Source: Brachynemurus nebulosus (taxonomy: Eukaryota > Arthropoda > Insecta > Neuroptera > Myrmeleontidae). Taken from it: a DNA stretch of 64,000 nt. How positions within the stretch are numbered: the first letter of the stretch is position 1; the number at the start of each line of letters is the position of its first letter. Shown piece after piece: positions 27,610 to 40,200 of this stretch. The notes under the pieces were generated by a model that saw only the letters and a list, made by a program, of their open reading frames with translations, made no database searches and was not told where the DNA came from. The stretch is from the NCBI GenBank assembly GCA_035578155.1, contig JAPWDM010000001.1, forward strand, positions 165,947,498 through 166,011,497. The letters run 5' to 3'. The position numbers and the translations under genes are program-made.

Positions 27610-28680
27610 GTAAATAATATAAAAAATCGTTTTTCCTGTGTTATTTAAATGGGAAAACTTTAGGTTCGATGATGCACCTCTAAATATTGGAATTATGAGC
27701 TCCGCTTTGGTGAGAATGTTTGTTTAGACATATCCTAGGATATTTTAAGCGGAGAGCGAGAAAAAAAAATATAAATGTTTTTTTAGCACACCGTAACGTA
27801 TACACATGTTGGGCGCGGAAAGCAATAACTATATATATTTTGTATTGCTTATTATCTAAAAATTAGTAGTTGGTAGTTTGAGTTTCCAGGAAATATTGTA
27901 TAGCGATAATAAATTTAAAAATTTAAATTTGAAAGTCAGGGGAAGAATTAGGAACTCTAAAGTTACTGCGAATTTCTTCATTTACTTACCGGAGGGAAAG
28001 TGATCAGCTTATAACTGAAATTTTAGTGTACAGGAACGACTTCTTACATTTTTCTTCGAATGCATTCATATTTCTATTGTACGGGAACAAACCTTATTTA
28101 TGATATTTACAGGGAATAACATGAATAATATGTGCATTTGTTATCGCGAATATTACATTACTTTCGTTGTACAATAATTATTTTATTTGTTTTTAAAATT
28201 ATTTTGTTGTTTTCTTGCTGCCACGCTATTATTTTTTTCAATTTATAAATAAAATATAATATGATAATTAATTACGATAATTATATACATTCAATACTTC
28301 AAGGTTAATGTAAATCACGTAAATGCATATTAAAAGAAGTAAGTAAGCAGTGTTATCAACTGTAGTTTATACTGTTAAAAATCTCATACAGTCCTTTGAA
28401 AAATCCTATTGGCAACGCAAAGATTCTTACTCGCGCCTCTGGTGGTAAAATTAGAATTAGTATCAAGTAAAATATACGTCGTATACGTTTAATTGATAAT
28501 ATAATTTCTAGTAATCCGCACATAATTTGTACAATACATACTTCTATGCCAGTTGAACGTATACGTATTTTACTTGATACATAATAATAGTAAATAAACG
28601 AAATGAACTTCTAATAACCATAACAAAATATACAAAAACAATTTTATCTACGACTACCATGAAATTACTTGTTTATTGTA
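27610..28680. other. Unit 1 flank, no gene
   Basis: AT-rich. Parts near 28110-28340 resemble 54770-54990 of unit 2 (ACATGAATAATAT, TTGAGGTTAATAT). No gene, RNA or bounded element is seen. Confidence 0.5.
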
Positions 28681-28819
28681 CAAAATACTATCTAAGTAAG
28701 CTATGTTTTACATACAACCATATATCCAGCTGTACAAAAAGTGGCTTTTTATTACATGTATACGTAAAATGCCAACGCTTACTACACTTTTATTAATTCT
28801 TATACAGTGATATACATAT

Positions 28820-29100
28820 TATATTTGAATATCTGTACAAAAATTTTACCTAGCAACTATGAATGTTTACGTTTGTTTTTAATAAATTTCAAAGACTACA
28901 TAATTTTAAGGTATTGTATTTGTAGATTTGTACCAAATTTTTATCGTTTATTGTAAATTTCATGTTAGTCGTAGATAAAGTATAGTACGTAGCTCGGTTG
29001 TAAGGCATATTACACACTCGCCGCTACGCGGCTCTTGCGTAACTTTTTCGCTCGTGTGTAATATGCAACTTACAACCTCAATAACATAATATACTATTTT
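28820..29100 (+). repeat. Block repeated in inverse at 59810-60110
   Basis: Contains the hairpin-like GGTTGTAAGGCATATTACAC...CGCCGCTACGCGG...GTGTGTAATATGCAACTTAC. The reverse complement, diverged, occurs at about 59810-60110, with AAGTATAGTACGTA and CTGTACAAAAATTTTACCTA shared. Confidence 0.6.
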
Positions 29101-30206
29101 GTTGTGCCTGGGGGCCATTTCTTTCACCGGCCCTGCTAGCATGTGTTCGTATATGACATAAACACATTTAGTTGCAATTTTTTGATAATTATATTGATTT
29201 ATATATGCATTTGAAAACTGGGACCATAAAACTAACGAAACCAATCTACTTATATAAGATATTAATTAATCAAGTGATCTTGACAGTTGACGACCGACTT
29301 ACCAACTCTTCGATTTTTACATTTGTTGTGGATTTTTTCCTTCTAAATTCCATTGACGAACAAAAAAAAAAAGAAACATATACTTACCAAGCTGATAAAA
29401 ACGATATTTTTTTTAATTTGTCAACTGACTGGACATTTTCTGTCCGAACAAACACAGAGAACCGGATCCGAGCAAATCCGAAAACCGAACTGTCCGGTCG
29501 AAATTTGGCAACCCTGGTTGACGACTAGTGATCAGGTTGCAACTAGACAGATGGAATATCCCACATTTTAGACCATTTATTCCTCTATGTCTATACCACG
29601 AAAATTTAAAAAAAAAAAAAAAAACGTGAATTGGGATAAATCTGTCGAATTGGCAATACTGGAACTCGGAACAGTACACAAGGACTATGGAGGGTAGAGT
29701 ATGGGTACCAGTGGTACCAGTCCATGGCGTTTAATTCAACGGAATAGGGAAAACAGAAAAATAATGCACGGAACAGACCGACAGAGTACGAAAGATTCCG
29801 TTTAAATTGAATGGAAACGTTCTGGCGCCATTTATAAAACATAGTTATACACAAATATCTAAAATTGTGTAAATATTATTTTTTATAGTGATTTTTATAA
29901 ACTAAGCAGAAGAAAAAAACTTCCTAAATTATTATTATTGTTATTTTATGTACAAAATAATTTATATTTTTATTTATAAATATTTTATATACAATCTATC
30001 TTTTCCAAGTTCCCGAAGTATTTCTTGTACTGATAAATATTCTGTGGGTACGTAACGAATAAACCACATATTATAAAGAAAATATCTGTTTTGTTTTAGA
30101 AAGATTTTTATTTACTAAAAAATTAACAATTATTAATTTGTTTTTTTATAAAATTCAAAGTACACTATGTTCAGTCTATTTATTGCATATAAATTAATTT
30201 AACTGG

Positions 30207-30605
30207 TCATGCCACAATTCTGTAAGTAGGTACTTTGCTCCAACTTGCAGGAATCGATTTTCGAACTACATTCTGTTTTTGTATCCTGGAGCGAATCATT
30301 TCTAATAATTCATTAAATACATATGGAGTCATCCCCAAATACTCAAAGTACTTATCATGATCATTCAACTCCATTATTAAAGTGTTGCTAGCTCCTTGAG
30401 CAAGCCTCTGGCTTTCTGTAAAAATTAGATGAACCCAGAATCGGCGTTGATTGAATATATTTTCACATCTTTTTTTCATGCGAGGGTGTACATATGCTGT
30501 AAGTAAAGCTCGTCTTCTACATTCGCTCTGCCATGGTAGTACAGGAGTCCTCTGCGATTCAATAATTTCTTTAATAAATAACAACGAAAGTGTGGTTGAT
30601 TCCAT
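30207..30605 (-). pseudogene. PIF/Harbinger transposase, N-terminal fragment
   Basis: The frame starts MESTTLSLLFIKEIIESQ and has RRFWVHLIFTESQRLAQG, YFEYLGMTPYVFNELLEMIR and a stop after KVPTYRIVA. This is the N-terminal HARBI1/ALP1-like region that precedes the DDE domain. The family protein is about 350-450 residues; here only 132 remain, so it is non-functional. It lies within inverted ends rich in CGGAAAACAGAAAA. Confidence 0.8.
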
Positions 30606-30707
30606 GATTTCCTAAAACAAAAATAGTACATTAAAATATATTGAACAGCCAAATTATATTCAATAAATTTCTGTAATTATTAATAAAATTATTAAAGACA
30701 AGTACAT

Positions 30708-30978
30708 ACACCGTTCCTACAAAAACAGAATTTCCGATTTTTTATACCCCAGTTCCCCATGGAGTATATTTTAACGGAAAAGTATGTAAATTTTTTTTCA
30801 TAATTACCATAATCACATAAAAAAAGTCACGACTCATGCAAAAATATTGAAAATAATTACAAATATAATAAACGGCAATATTATTTTTTAATAAAAAATG
30901 TTTAATTATATGATAAATTATAAAAATGAAAATACTAAATTTAAAAATTTCCGATTTTTTATGTGCATGGGGAACGGT
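30708..30978. mobile_element. Short TIR element, CACCGTTCC ends, TA flanks
   Basis: CACCGTTCC...TTTCCGATTTTTTAT is inverted as AATTTCCGATTTTTTAT...GGAACGGTG, with TA on both sides. Mariner-like MITE nested in the Harbinger remnant, between its transposase fragment and right end. Confidence 0.6.
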
Positions 30979-31937
30979 GTATAATTAAAATGGAACAGAA
31001 ATTACATATTTCCGTTTGAACTATTCACGTTAAAAAATAATGAAAGAATTGTCTACTTACTAAATTACTTTATAATTACTTTAAAAATACCATTTAATCA
31101 ATTAATTAATTGATAAAAATCAGTAATATTCACAGAAGTTTTAATATTTCTGTATAAAAATTCTTTATAAATGGCTGACGAACGCTTCCGTTTAAATTTA
31201 ACGCAAAATCCGCTCTTTCTGCCGTTCCGTTCTGGTTTTCCGTTTTCTGTTTTCCGTGTTCCGTTAAATTACAGCGCCATGGACTGTTACCCTTAAACGC
31301 CATGGACTGGCGCCCTCAGGAGAAGTATCTCCATATATAAAAAGTGGCCCCAAAAGTGGATGAAATTAAGATGGCGCTAGTGTAGTAAAATTCTTAAATT
31401 TAAAATTAAGCGCTGAAAATTTTAAAACTGAAACAACAGTTTTTATTGTTTTTAACAGTTTTAATTGTTATATTTAATTCAATTTTTATTGTTTTTAATT
31501 CAATTTTTATTGTTTTTAACAGTTAGTATTTCCCTTTAACATACTTCACTTCACTTATAATTGCTAAGTTCAGATCGAACCCTGATTGCTTATCAGCGCC
31601 GTTCTGGTTACTTATTGAATTATTATTTCATCAAATTCAGGAGCCACTTTTTCGATTCAAGTCCCATAAGAGATACTCCTCCTGACCTCTACCCTCCATA
31701 ACAAGGACACAATGGAAACATGTGTACCTAGAACCCCTATTTTCCCCATTTTTATCTGGTATACCTACAATAACAAATAAAATAATACGCGTAATATGCC
31801 GTAATATCTAAATCGCTTAAATACGCCAAAGTTCAAGGAGTCCGTCTTAATATTCATATGATTTGTATTATATCTGTGAGTACTAGCGTCTTAACTAGGG
31901 ATGGGGAAGTTGTTAAAAAATATCGATACATATTTGA

Positions 31938-33290
31938 AATGTCCTTTTCCGTTCACTTGGCCTACCATATGTAATTCAGATAAATTTTGACACTTTTTTA
32001 AGCATTAGAGAAATGTTTAAAAGCAATTTTTGTATTTTAAATGAAACTCTTGTAGCTTGGAATCATTTCCGCCATTATTGGCATCAGGGCTGGGAACTAT
32101 TTAAAATGAATTCATTTTAAATATGTATTTAAAATACAAAATGACATTTTGCATTTTCTATTTTAAATAAGTTCGGTAAAACCATTTTCCATTTTGTATT
32201 TAAAATGAAAATTTGAATCCATTTTACATTTAAAATGAAAATGCATGCATACACAAATTTATGTGTATATTTATGACACTTATGACTCATATAAATCACA
32301 GAACTCATATTAATCATAGAACTCGAAAAGAACTTAGAAGTCGATAAGAAGATAGCAGTCGATAAGAAATGTTTTGGTATTTCGAGTAGATGATTTTCAT
32401 AGTTTTGAAGTCATAGTTGTAGCGTATTCAAGGCTTGAATATGTCAATGCTGAATTAAATTTTACAATAATTTTGAGTAGCAATATTTCAAGAGTTAAAT
32501 TTCGTTTTCATATCATGCAAATTTTATAAAATTTTCTCAAAAGACTGCCCTTATTTAATTTCAGTACGTTTGACATTTTCTTAACTTTTTTATATAAATA
32601 ATTATCAAAAGTGTCAATACAAATAATGATAAAAAAATTGATAGAATAAATTTACAGTTAAAAAAGCATTTTGCATTTTACAATCCATTTTAAATAGCTA
32701 TTTTCCATTTTATATTTTAAATATGTTCAGCAAAACCATTTTCCATTTTGTATTTTAAATGCATTTTTGGAAACCATTTCCCATTTTCTATTTTAAATGG
32801 TTTCTATGAACCATTTTTCCCAGCCCTGATTGGCATAACATTTACTTGTGTAATATGAAATGTCATTTTCCGACCACTTGGTTGATCATGTAATTCAAAT
32901 AAATTTTGACACTTTTTTAAGCATTAGAGAAATGTTTAAAAGCAATTCTTGTATTTTAAATGGAATTCTTGTAGCTTGGAATCATTTCCGCCATTATTGG
33001 CATAACATTTACTTGTGTAATATGAAATGTCGTTTTCCGACCACTTGGTTGACCATGTAATTCAAATTAATACTGACACTTTTTTAAACATAAGAGAGAT
33101 GTTTAAAAGCAATCCTTTAATTTTAAATACAGTTCTTATAGCCTGGAAACATTTCCGCCATTAATCGGACTACCATTAAATCGTGTAATATGAAATGTCG
33201 TTTACTCGTTTTCCGACCACTTAGTCTACCATTATAAATCAGATAAATATCGACACGTTTTTGAGCATTGAGGAAATTGACTAATCCTGG
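31938..33290 (+). repeat. Tandem repeat, unit about 165 bp
   Basis: Units start GAAATGTCNTTTTCCGACCA and include TTAAGCATTAGAGAAATG, TAGCTTGGAATCATTTCCGC and CATTATTGGCATAACATTTA. Starts lie near 31938, 32858, 33025 and 33190, about four units with the first interrupted by the hAT element. Confidence 0.75.
32085..32828. mobile_element. hAT MITE, CAGGGCTGGGAA family
   Basis: Ends CAGGGCTGGGAAC and TTCCCAGCCCTG, with 8-bp ATTGGCAT at 32077-32084 and 32829-32836. The interior is built from CATTTTAAAT/ATTTAAAATG blocks. A sister copy is at 49849-50702. Confidence 0.85.
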
Positions 33291-33988
33291 GAAACTATTT
33301 TAAAATACGCATATTTATGTATTATGCATGTATATAATTTTAATTTTTGAAAATAATGCCGAAAATCGTTAGAAAAAATTAATTTAATATTTGTTCTTAA
33401 AATTTGCGCGAAAACGTTCATTAGCTTCAATTACGTCACATTCTCTAGATAGCAACCGGTGTCATGTAACTAAGAAAAAAAGCTGTTTATTTTTCTTATA
33501 ACTAGGAAAAAAGTTGTTTTTTAAAAAAAATTAATTAAATTCAAATTAATTTCCATAGTTATGTTTGTTAACCGGAATTTACGTAGCGATTCTAGTGGCG
33601 ACAGTGTTGAAATATATGTATAAGAGAAAGCAACGTCACAGCCCATTTCTGCTGACGTAACTTATAGCTGAAAAATATTAATTTTTTTAAAATTAAATAA
33701 TGATAGTTAGGATGAATTAACATAATAAATTACTGTCTTTTATTATCAATTTTCATCAAAATTTGTTTTTATTATTTTTCTTTGATACTGTCAAATACCC
33801 CATTTTTTAATTTTAAATGGAATTCATTTAGTTCGAAATTAGTTAGAATGACGTTATAGGTCGTATTGTATGAAAGGTCCTATCATTTGATCGACCACAA
33901 ATTATGCCTACACCAAGTGGGGACATAATTTCCTTTTTTCAAACAACATGGTTGTACCAATTATACCATATTATGTTACTATCATGTG

Positions 33989-35478
33989 TAGGGTTGCCAT
34001 TAGAAAATTTATCAAATCCGGACAATGAGCCCCGAAAACCCGGATTTCAGAGCTTAAAACCCGGACATCTTTTCAAATACAATATTGTGTTTCTAAAAAA
34101 AAAAAAGAATTGAAAATCGTTTTTAATTTTGTTTAGAATGATTTTCCACAAAACGCAACTCTTATTTCTGAACACAATTAAAATCAAATAGATAATGGAT
34201 ATTATGTCAAGTATACAATATAATTACTTTATTGATGTTCCCGGGATCCCCGGGATCATTCAGGGGTTCCGTGGAAAATTAAAATTGATTTGGTGGTCTC
34301 TGAACAACGTCAGGAGGTCCGTGCAAGGTTTAATATAAAATGAAAACATTATGACAAATTTTTATTAATATGCAACAATGAACAAATTATTAGCGATTTT
34401 TACGTCCTAAGTAAAGTATAAAAGAAAAGTTATACTCTTCTTTAAGTTGATTAAAAAAATTATACATCACAGTTATCAATACAGTAAGCCCTTAACATTC
34501 ATTAAAGATTTCTTTTTTTATTAAAAACCAAAGAAGGGATTGTAAGTTTTTCTAACACAGATGTATTTCTAAAGAATATACATATTATTAATGATCAGAG
34601 ATGAGGCTTATTTAAGATACAAGTATTTGAAATACAAATACAAGATACAAAATACGTATTTTCATCTTGTATCTTTGTATCTTGTAATGTATCATTATGG
34701 ATTATTGTACAGAAGCTATTGATTACTTTTCCGTCTTCCTATTTGGTAAAACGTGGATTCAGTGCCGTTATAAGCCTCATCACAAAAAAACCGACCAGAA
34801 ATTAGTACCCGTGGGGATTTGCTGTTGCTACTCACAAACATTGAGCCGGACATAAATACACTCATAACATCCCATCAGGTTTATCCAAGTCATTTTTTTT
34901 TTTTTTTGTATTTTGAAAAAAAGTTATAATTTCAATAAATACTTCTTCAACAAAATTTTATTTTTACGCCACCATTTACTATTCAAAACATCAAAGTTAA
35001 ATTTGTGATTTTTTTTTATTATGCATTTATATAGTTTTTCACCCAGGATCTCTGAGCAAGTTTTGACTATGAAAAGGGGTTCGTGAGCAAGTTTTGACTA
35101 TGAAAAGGGATCCGTGGACCAAAAGAGTTTGGGAACCACTGTACTAGATGATTTTATTCAATTCGCACGTATCTTTTACAGGTGATGTTTATTGCTGGTA
35201 TTTCCAATTTTTAATGTATATCCTCTTGTACCTTTAACAAGGAACTTCTTTTTGTTGAATACAACATCCGTATATAAAAATTTTACAATTTACAACTTCA
35301 TAAATTCTTGAAATAATAAAATATAAAATCATTGCAATTATGTATAAAATATAATTTTTTTCGTCCATTAGTTTTGGTAACTAAAACCCGGACTGCATCG
35401 AAAACCCCGCAAGGACGTTGCTCGGATGCCCTCAAAAAGAGGACAAATCCGGCAAAATCCGAACGGATGGCAACCCTA
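33989..35478. mobile_element. hAT non-autonomous element, TAGGGTTGCCAT ends
   Basis: Ends TAGGGTTGCCAT and ATGGCAACCCTA, flanked by ATCATGTG at 33981-33988 and 35479-35486. Inner blocks near 34255-34330 and 35040-35140 (GGTTCCGTGG / CCGTGGACCAAAAGAG / GGGAACCACTG) look like a second hAT-type remnant. No transposase frame. Confidence 0.82.
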
Positions 35479-35975
35479 ATCATGTGCCGTAAGTAATAGA
35501 AGTAAATCCCCCAAAAAATTTTTAGCAGCAAAAAACTATTTTTGGCAATAAGGTTAGCCCCGCCATTTTCTTTTAAGATGTTGTGCTCTGTATTGTTCTA
35601 AACGTGTACTCTCATGGGCCGTAAATAAATAACTAAATTCCAAAACATGTGATTATTATCGCCAAAAACCCTCGGCACCGGCCTGCGAACCGGGGCATTA
35701 TTTTTGTAAATATTATCTTGTCTGTTATCTAAAATTTATCTAGATAACAGTTATTAGATTATCTGCTATCTTTATCTAAATGTTTTAAATTGTTATCTAT
35801 TATCTGTTTTCTAGATAATAAAATTCGATTATCTTGCCCAACATTGGTTACAGGCTTACAGGTAAGATTTTTTGAATTTTCGGATTCGTCCGCTCCTCTT
35901 GTTGGTAAAATTATAATAATTCATATTTATTTGATTAACTTATTTTATCAACTTCATTAAAAAAAATATTTTTAG

Positions 35976-36027
35976 TTAATTGTTGGAAAAACTGTCCTTA
36001 TAGTAACGCACGGTAATAGTTTGCGCG
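35976..36027 (+). pseudogene. Stub of PGAM-A exon 4 in unit 2
   Basis: After a TTTTTAG acceptor the frame reads LIVGKTVLIVTHGNSLRG, then jumps to sequence that in unit 1 lies downstream of the stop (GTCACAGACCTAAATTATTT). About 215 bp of exon 4 have been deleted. No exons 1-3 lie to the left. The duplication began within PGAM-A intron 3, so this copy was never a complete gene. Confidence 0.88.
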
Positions 36028-36432
36028 GGGTGACATGTTGCAAAGGTCACAGACCTAAATTATTTTCATTTTCAAAATAATATTTTTGAGAACTAAGATC
36101 CAACTTAAGAATTAACCAGAACAAGGCGAACAAGGTGCTAAAGTTGACATTGAAAATTGGTACAAACTATACACTGAGCACTGAATCGAACATATTAACA
36201 TATGTTTGCTAGAGATACCACAGGCATTAAATTTTGAAGCATGACTCCATTTTAGTAAGCCCAACTTGTAACCACGGAGACTTGTTTATAATAAATATTA
36301 GATATTGGTTTGACTGCCATTAAAGTAATCCCATCAGTAAATTTTTTTGCTTCAATTTCTTAATGTATTTGTAATACACAGCATTCTCTCTAGTCGATTC
36401 TCTCCTCAATGATACTATAAATAAGTATTTAA

Positions 36433-36759
36433 GTCTTTAAATGATTAAGACGAGTTAACTCGTCCTGCAATATGGCGGCTCAAAAAGCTGTGATACGTAT
36501 ATATTCACTGGTACAGGTGCCGCCATTTGTGACAGATTTTCCGAAATACGGTATAAATCTAAAATAATGTTTAATTTTATCAACATAGTTTAGTATAATT
36601 TATATTTTGTAAATTCCTAGAGTTCACTTTTTTGATGTTGGGATCCTTGATTTTTTTCTTTTTCTTTTTTTGTAACCTTATCTATTGTACTTATCACTGA
36701 CAGTAAAAAGTCTGACATTTTGAGACAAAAAATTTTTCCATATGGTTTGTTTAAAAGGG
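36433..36759. mobile_element. TTAA element (GTCTTTAAATG / TTTAAAAGGG ends)
   Basis: Flanked by TTAA at 36429-36432 and 36760-36763. The unit 1 site (about 16380, GTATTTAAAAAAAATAAATC) is empty. Similar to 11733-12305 over most of its length. Confidence 0.78.
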
Positions 36760-36850
36760 TTAACAAAAAATAAATCTTTTTTTCAAAATATATACATTCT
36801 TTTTATTTAAAATAACAATAACAAAAAATAATAGTTTTTCTCTGTCACAA

Positions 36851-37289
36851 TTATTTAAAATGTTCATATAATCTTGCATATGAATTTTTGATACCGAACG
36901 AAAAAAATGCCAAAAATGGGAAATAGTGTATCAAAAAGATCACCAGTCGCATTTGATAATTGAAATACATTCGTACAAGAGTGTACGCAAACAAATGTTT
37001 CAATAAATATGTCATAAATGCAATTAAATTCTTTTCGAAATTAGTAAGTGGCAAACTGGGCGTTACAATTTTGTCATTCTTCTCTTCCGGTTCAGACGCT
37101 CGAAACACAAAATCCATAAATGGGTTTACGTATATTAATGGATTGATATACCACATTCCTTTCAAAAGAACCGTGTACATGTGAACAAAATTTTCTTCTG
37201 TGCTTCGTACCATTTCAGCAAAATATTTTTCACGTAATTGATTACATAATTCTAGTGTTTCTACTGCATCTTGCCGACAAAGATTATAC
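36851..37289 (-). CDS. DUF2236 copy 2, last exon
   Basis: [19 protein letters not shown] to the terminal YARLYEHFK and TAA. 439 bp, as in copy 1. Confidence 0.92.
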
Positions 37290-40200
37290 CTATAAAATAT
37301 AAAAAAAATCTTTAATAATTTCTGTTGGTTAAATGCGCAACATCTAATGTTATATGCATCGTTGTGGTAAGTATCATTGAGTTTACTATCAATATGGTAA
37401 TATTGTACACCTAATTTAACTTGACCGGCGATGTGCACGAATAGAACAGATAGTAAATGCTTTAAAAAGAAATAAACTATTATCAGCTAATTCAGGGTGG
37501 CGATTGAAAACCAATTTCAAAATTCCCTGACTGTTCCCTGACTTCTCCCTGATTCTGAATAAAACTCCAGGTCCTACTCTGAAAAAAATATTGTGTAAAT
37601 GTTAATTATTTCTAAAAATTTATCTATTTTTTGATTTGACGACCTTTTTATTTTTTGCTCGTCAGTGGCAAAAAAATACATCTAAAAAGAAAAAGAAAGG
37701 TCGTCAAAAAACTTTTTAGAAAAACTATCAGTCGACGTTTTCACCGGAGCGAAAACTGAAAAAAACCCCTGCCTACGACTGAAATTCCCTGACTTTTCCA
37801 GAAATTCGAAATTCCCTGACTTTTCCAGGTTTTCCAGGTCGATCGCCACCCTGGCTATGTACAAAAATGTGTATTGAATGTGGATTTGACCGCGCATATG
37901 ACCTTTACAGGTTATGTATTGAAAATAAAATATAATTTCCTTTCACAGATGAAAACTATCAGTGTAAACATGTTGGTTTACAAATTGTGACGTCATTTTA
38001 AAGTAATGGCGCGTTTTCAGTCATTTAAATCGTTGTTGAAAATTAACGAATTTCAAAACGAATTTTCTTTTATACAGGATGTTTTATTAATAATTGGAAA
38101 TATTTTAACTGGAGAATCCTAGGCTAAAAATATGAAGATTTTGCCCAAATCACTTAGGTAAAATGTGTTTTTTATTAAATTCTGTTAATATTACTTATTA
38201 CAGCTGAACTCTTTTTTGTGCGGTGGATAGGGACTTTTTTGCGCACCATATAGAAAAAAATGAAAGAGATAAAATTTTTTTATTAATTTTCAAAATTTTC
38301 AGAAAAAAAAGAAACAAACAAAAAATTTGTTTTCTGAAAATTTTTTGTTTATAGTAGATCCTACCAAAATCATTATTTTTATCTTTTTCTGATAAAATTT
38401 TTATGTTACATCACACATTTCTAATAACTAAAAGAGTATTTGGAGAAAACTAAGTAGTTGAAACTAAAGAAGTATTTTGTGAATAAGCTCTCCGAATACT
38501 AAAGTAGTATAATACTTCTTTAGTTCTAACTAAAGTAGTTTACAAAACTAAAGTAGTAAATTTCTCGTGATTTGGTGCTCGTCAGCCTTAACGTTAATTT
38601 CAAATGCATTTAACTAAAAAATGGAAAAAATCCATGGAAACAACAATAAAAATTTTATCTATTACCACAATTTTATGAATGTTATTTTTCTAAATTTTAA
38701 GTTTTAAATAAATAAAAAAAAAAAATATTAAAAAAAAAAATGGTCTTTACGCTTGTTATGTGCCGACATGGGGAAAGTGAATTTAACAAGCAAAATTTAT
38801 TTTGTGGTAAGGTTGAAAAATTGTAATATATATGGCGATACTGGCTGATATTTTGTATCCCCTCCCAATAAAAAATAATTTATAAAAGACTTTTAATAGG
38901 TTGGTACGATTCAAAACTTTCCTCGTCAGGAGAAGAAGAAGCACATAATGCTGGAAAAGCAATTCTTGATGCTGGCATTAAATTCGACGTAGCACACACG
39001 TCTGTATTATCGAGAGCCGTAAAAACTTGTGAAATAATATTAAAAGAAAATAACCAAGAATGTATTCCTATATTTAAAACATGGCGTTTAAATGAACGTC
39101 ATTACGGAGGTTTAACAGGATTAAATAAAGCGGAAACAGCACAAAAATATGGTGAAGAACAGGTGAAGTGTGAAAAATATAAACATTAAATCAATTTTCC
39201 GTGGCTCTTTAACACTTTCATTGCTAGGTTAAAAATATAGACTTTGTGAGATGACCAAATATTTTATGTTAAATAAGTAGGTTCTTATATTTGTCACCCG
39301 ATATTGCGTGATTAGCCATATAGTATAGTAGCCACCATCACGCGATATCGCGTGATTGGCAATGAAAGTGTTAAGGACACTCTAAGTCGAAAGATTTAAA
39401 TATCTCTTTAAACTCATTGGTTCTTAAGTTCACTTTTTTTAGTAAGTTCCCAAAATAAGTTCAGGAAAATATAACTCGGACTTGTTTTGGTAAAATTATC
39501 CCGTTAAAAGTTAAAGTTGAATCAGAGATGTACTATCACTTTTGACAGCAAATGGTAACAACTTTGTGGTAATGAAACTTGAACTAACTTAAGGGTGCGT
39601 ATTTTATCTAAATAGGTACTAAAGCCAAATGTTATCGAGTGCTTGTGAAACATTATTAGTGTATAGCAAACTTTTGTTCGTATTTATACATACACCAATA
39701 TTCATATGTTCTCTTACGGCCGGTTTTACAAACCGAGTTTAAACTGAGTTTATTAGTTAAACCAAGTTTAAGTAAATCAGACCGTTTTACATATTGAGTT
39801 TATTTGTTAAACTCAGCTTATATTTAAACTACCAATCAAGGTGGCTTAAATCATTTAAACTAAGCTTACCTACTTAAGATCATAGAAAAGATATAACTAC
39901 TTAAGATCTTCTCTATGGTTGAGGTCATTTTTAGGGATTCGATTATATTTTTATATTTCTCTACTAGAGCAATTAAATACTCAATCATGGTGACCACATT
40001 ACTGGAAAACCTGGAAATGTCAGGGAATTCTAAACTTTCTAGAAAAATCAGGGAATAGTCAAAGAATTTTACCAGAAGACTGGAAAAAATTGATTTTTAT
40101 AATTTTGTTTATTTAGGGAAAAAACTTCAATCAATTTTTCACTTGTTTTGAGATTAGATTTAAAAATTGGCGCGGATTTCTTTTTCATCCGGTGGCCACG

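Larger units (their letters stand above)
29686..31700. mobile_element. 8-bp-TSD (hAT-type) element carrying a Harbinger remnant
   Basis: Ends TATGGAGGGTAGAG and CTCTACCCTCCATA, flanked by exact ACAAGGAC at 29678-29685 and 31701-31708. Inside are a second set of inverted ends (GCGTTTAATTCAACGGAA... near 29725 against TTCCGTTAAATTACAGCGCC near 31260) and a Harbinger transposase fragment, so one element appears to sit in another. Confidence 0.75.

Noticed and set aside
28960..29571. Frames of 72-118 residues near 29 kb
   Set aside because: They overlap a repeated hairpin block or run in low-complexity A-rich sequence, and match no family.
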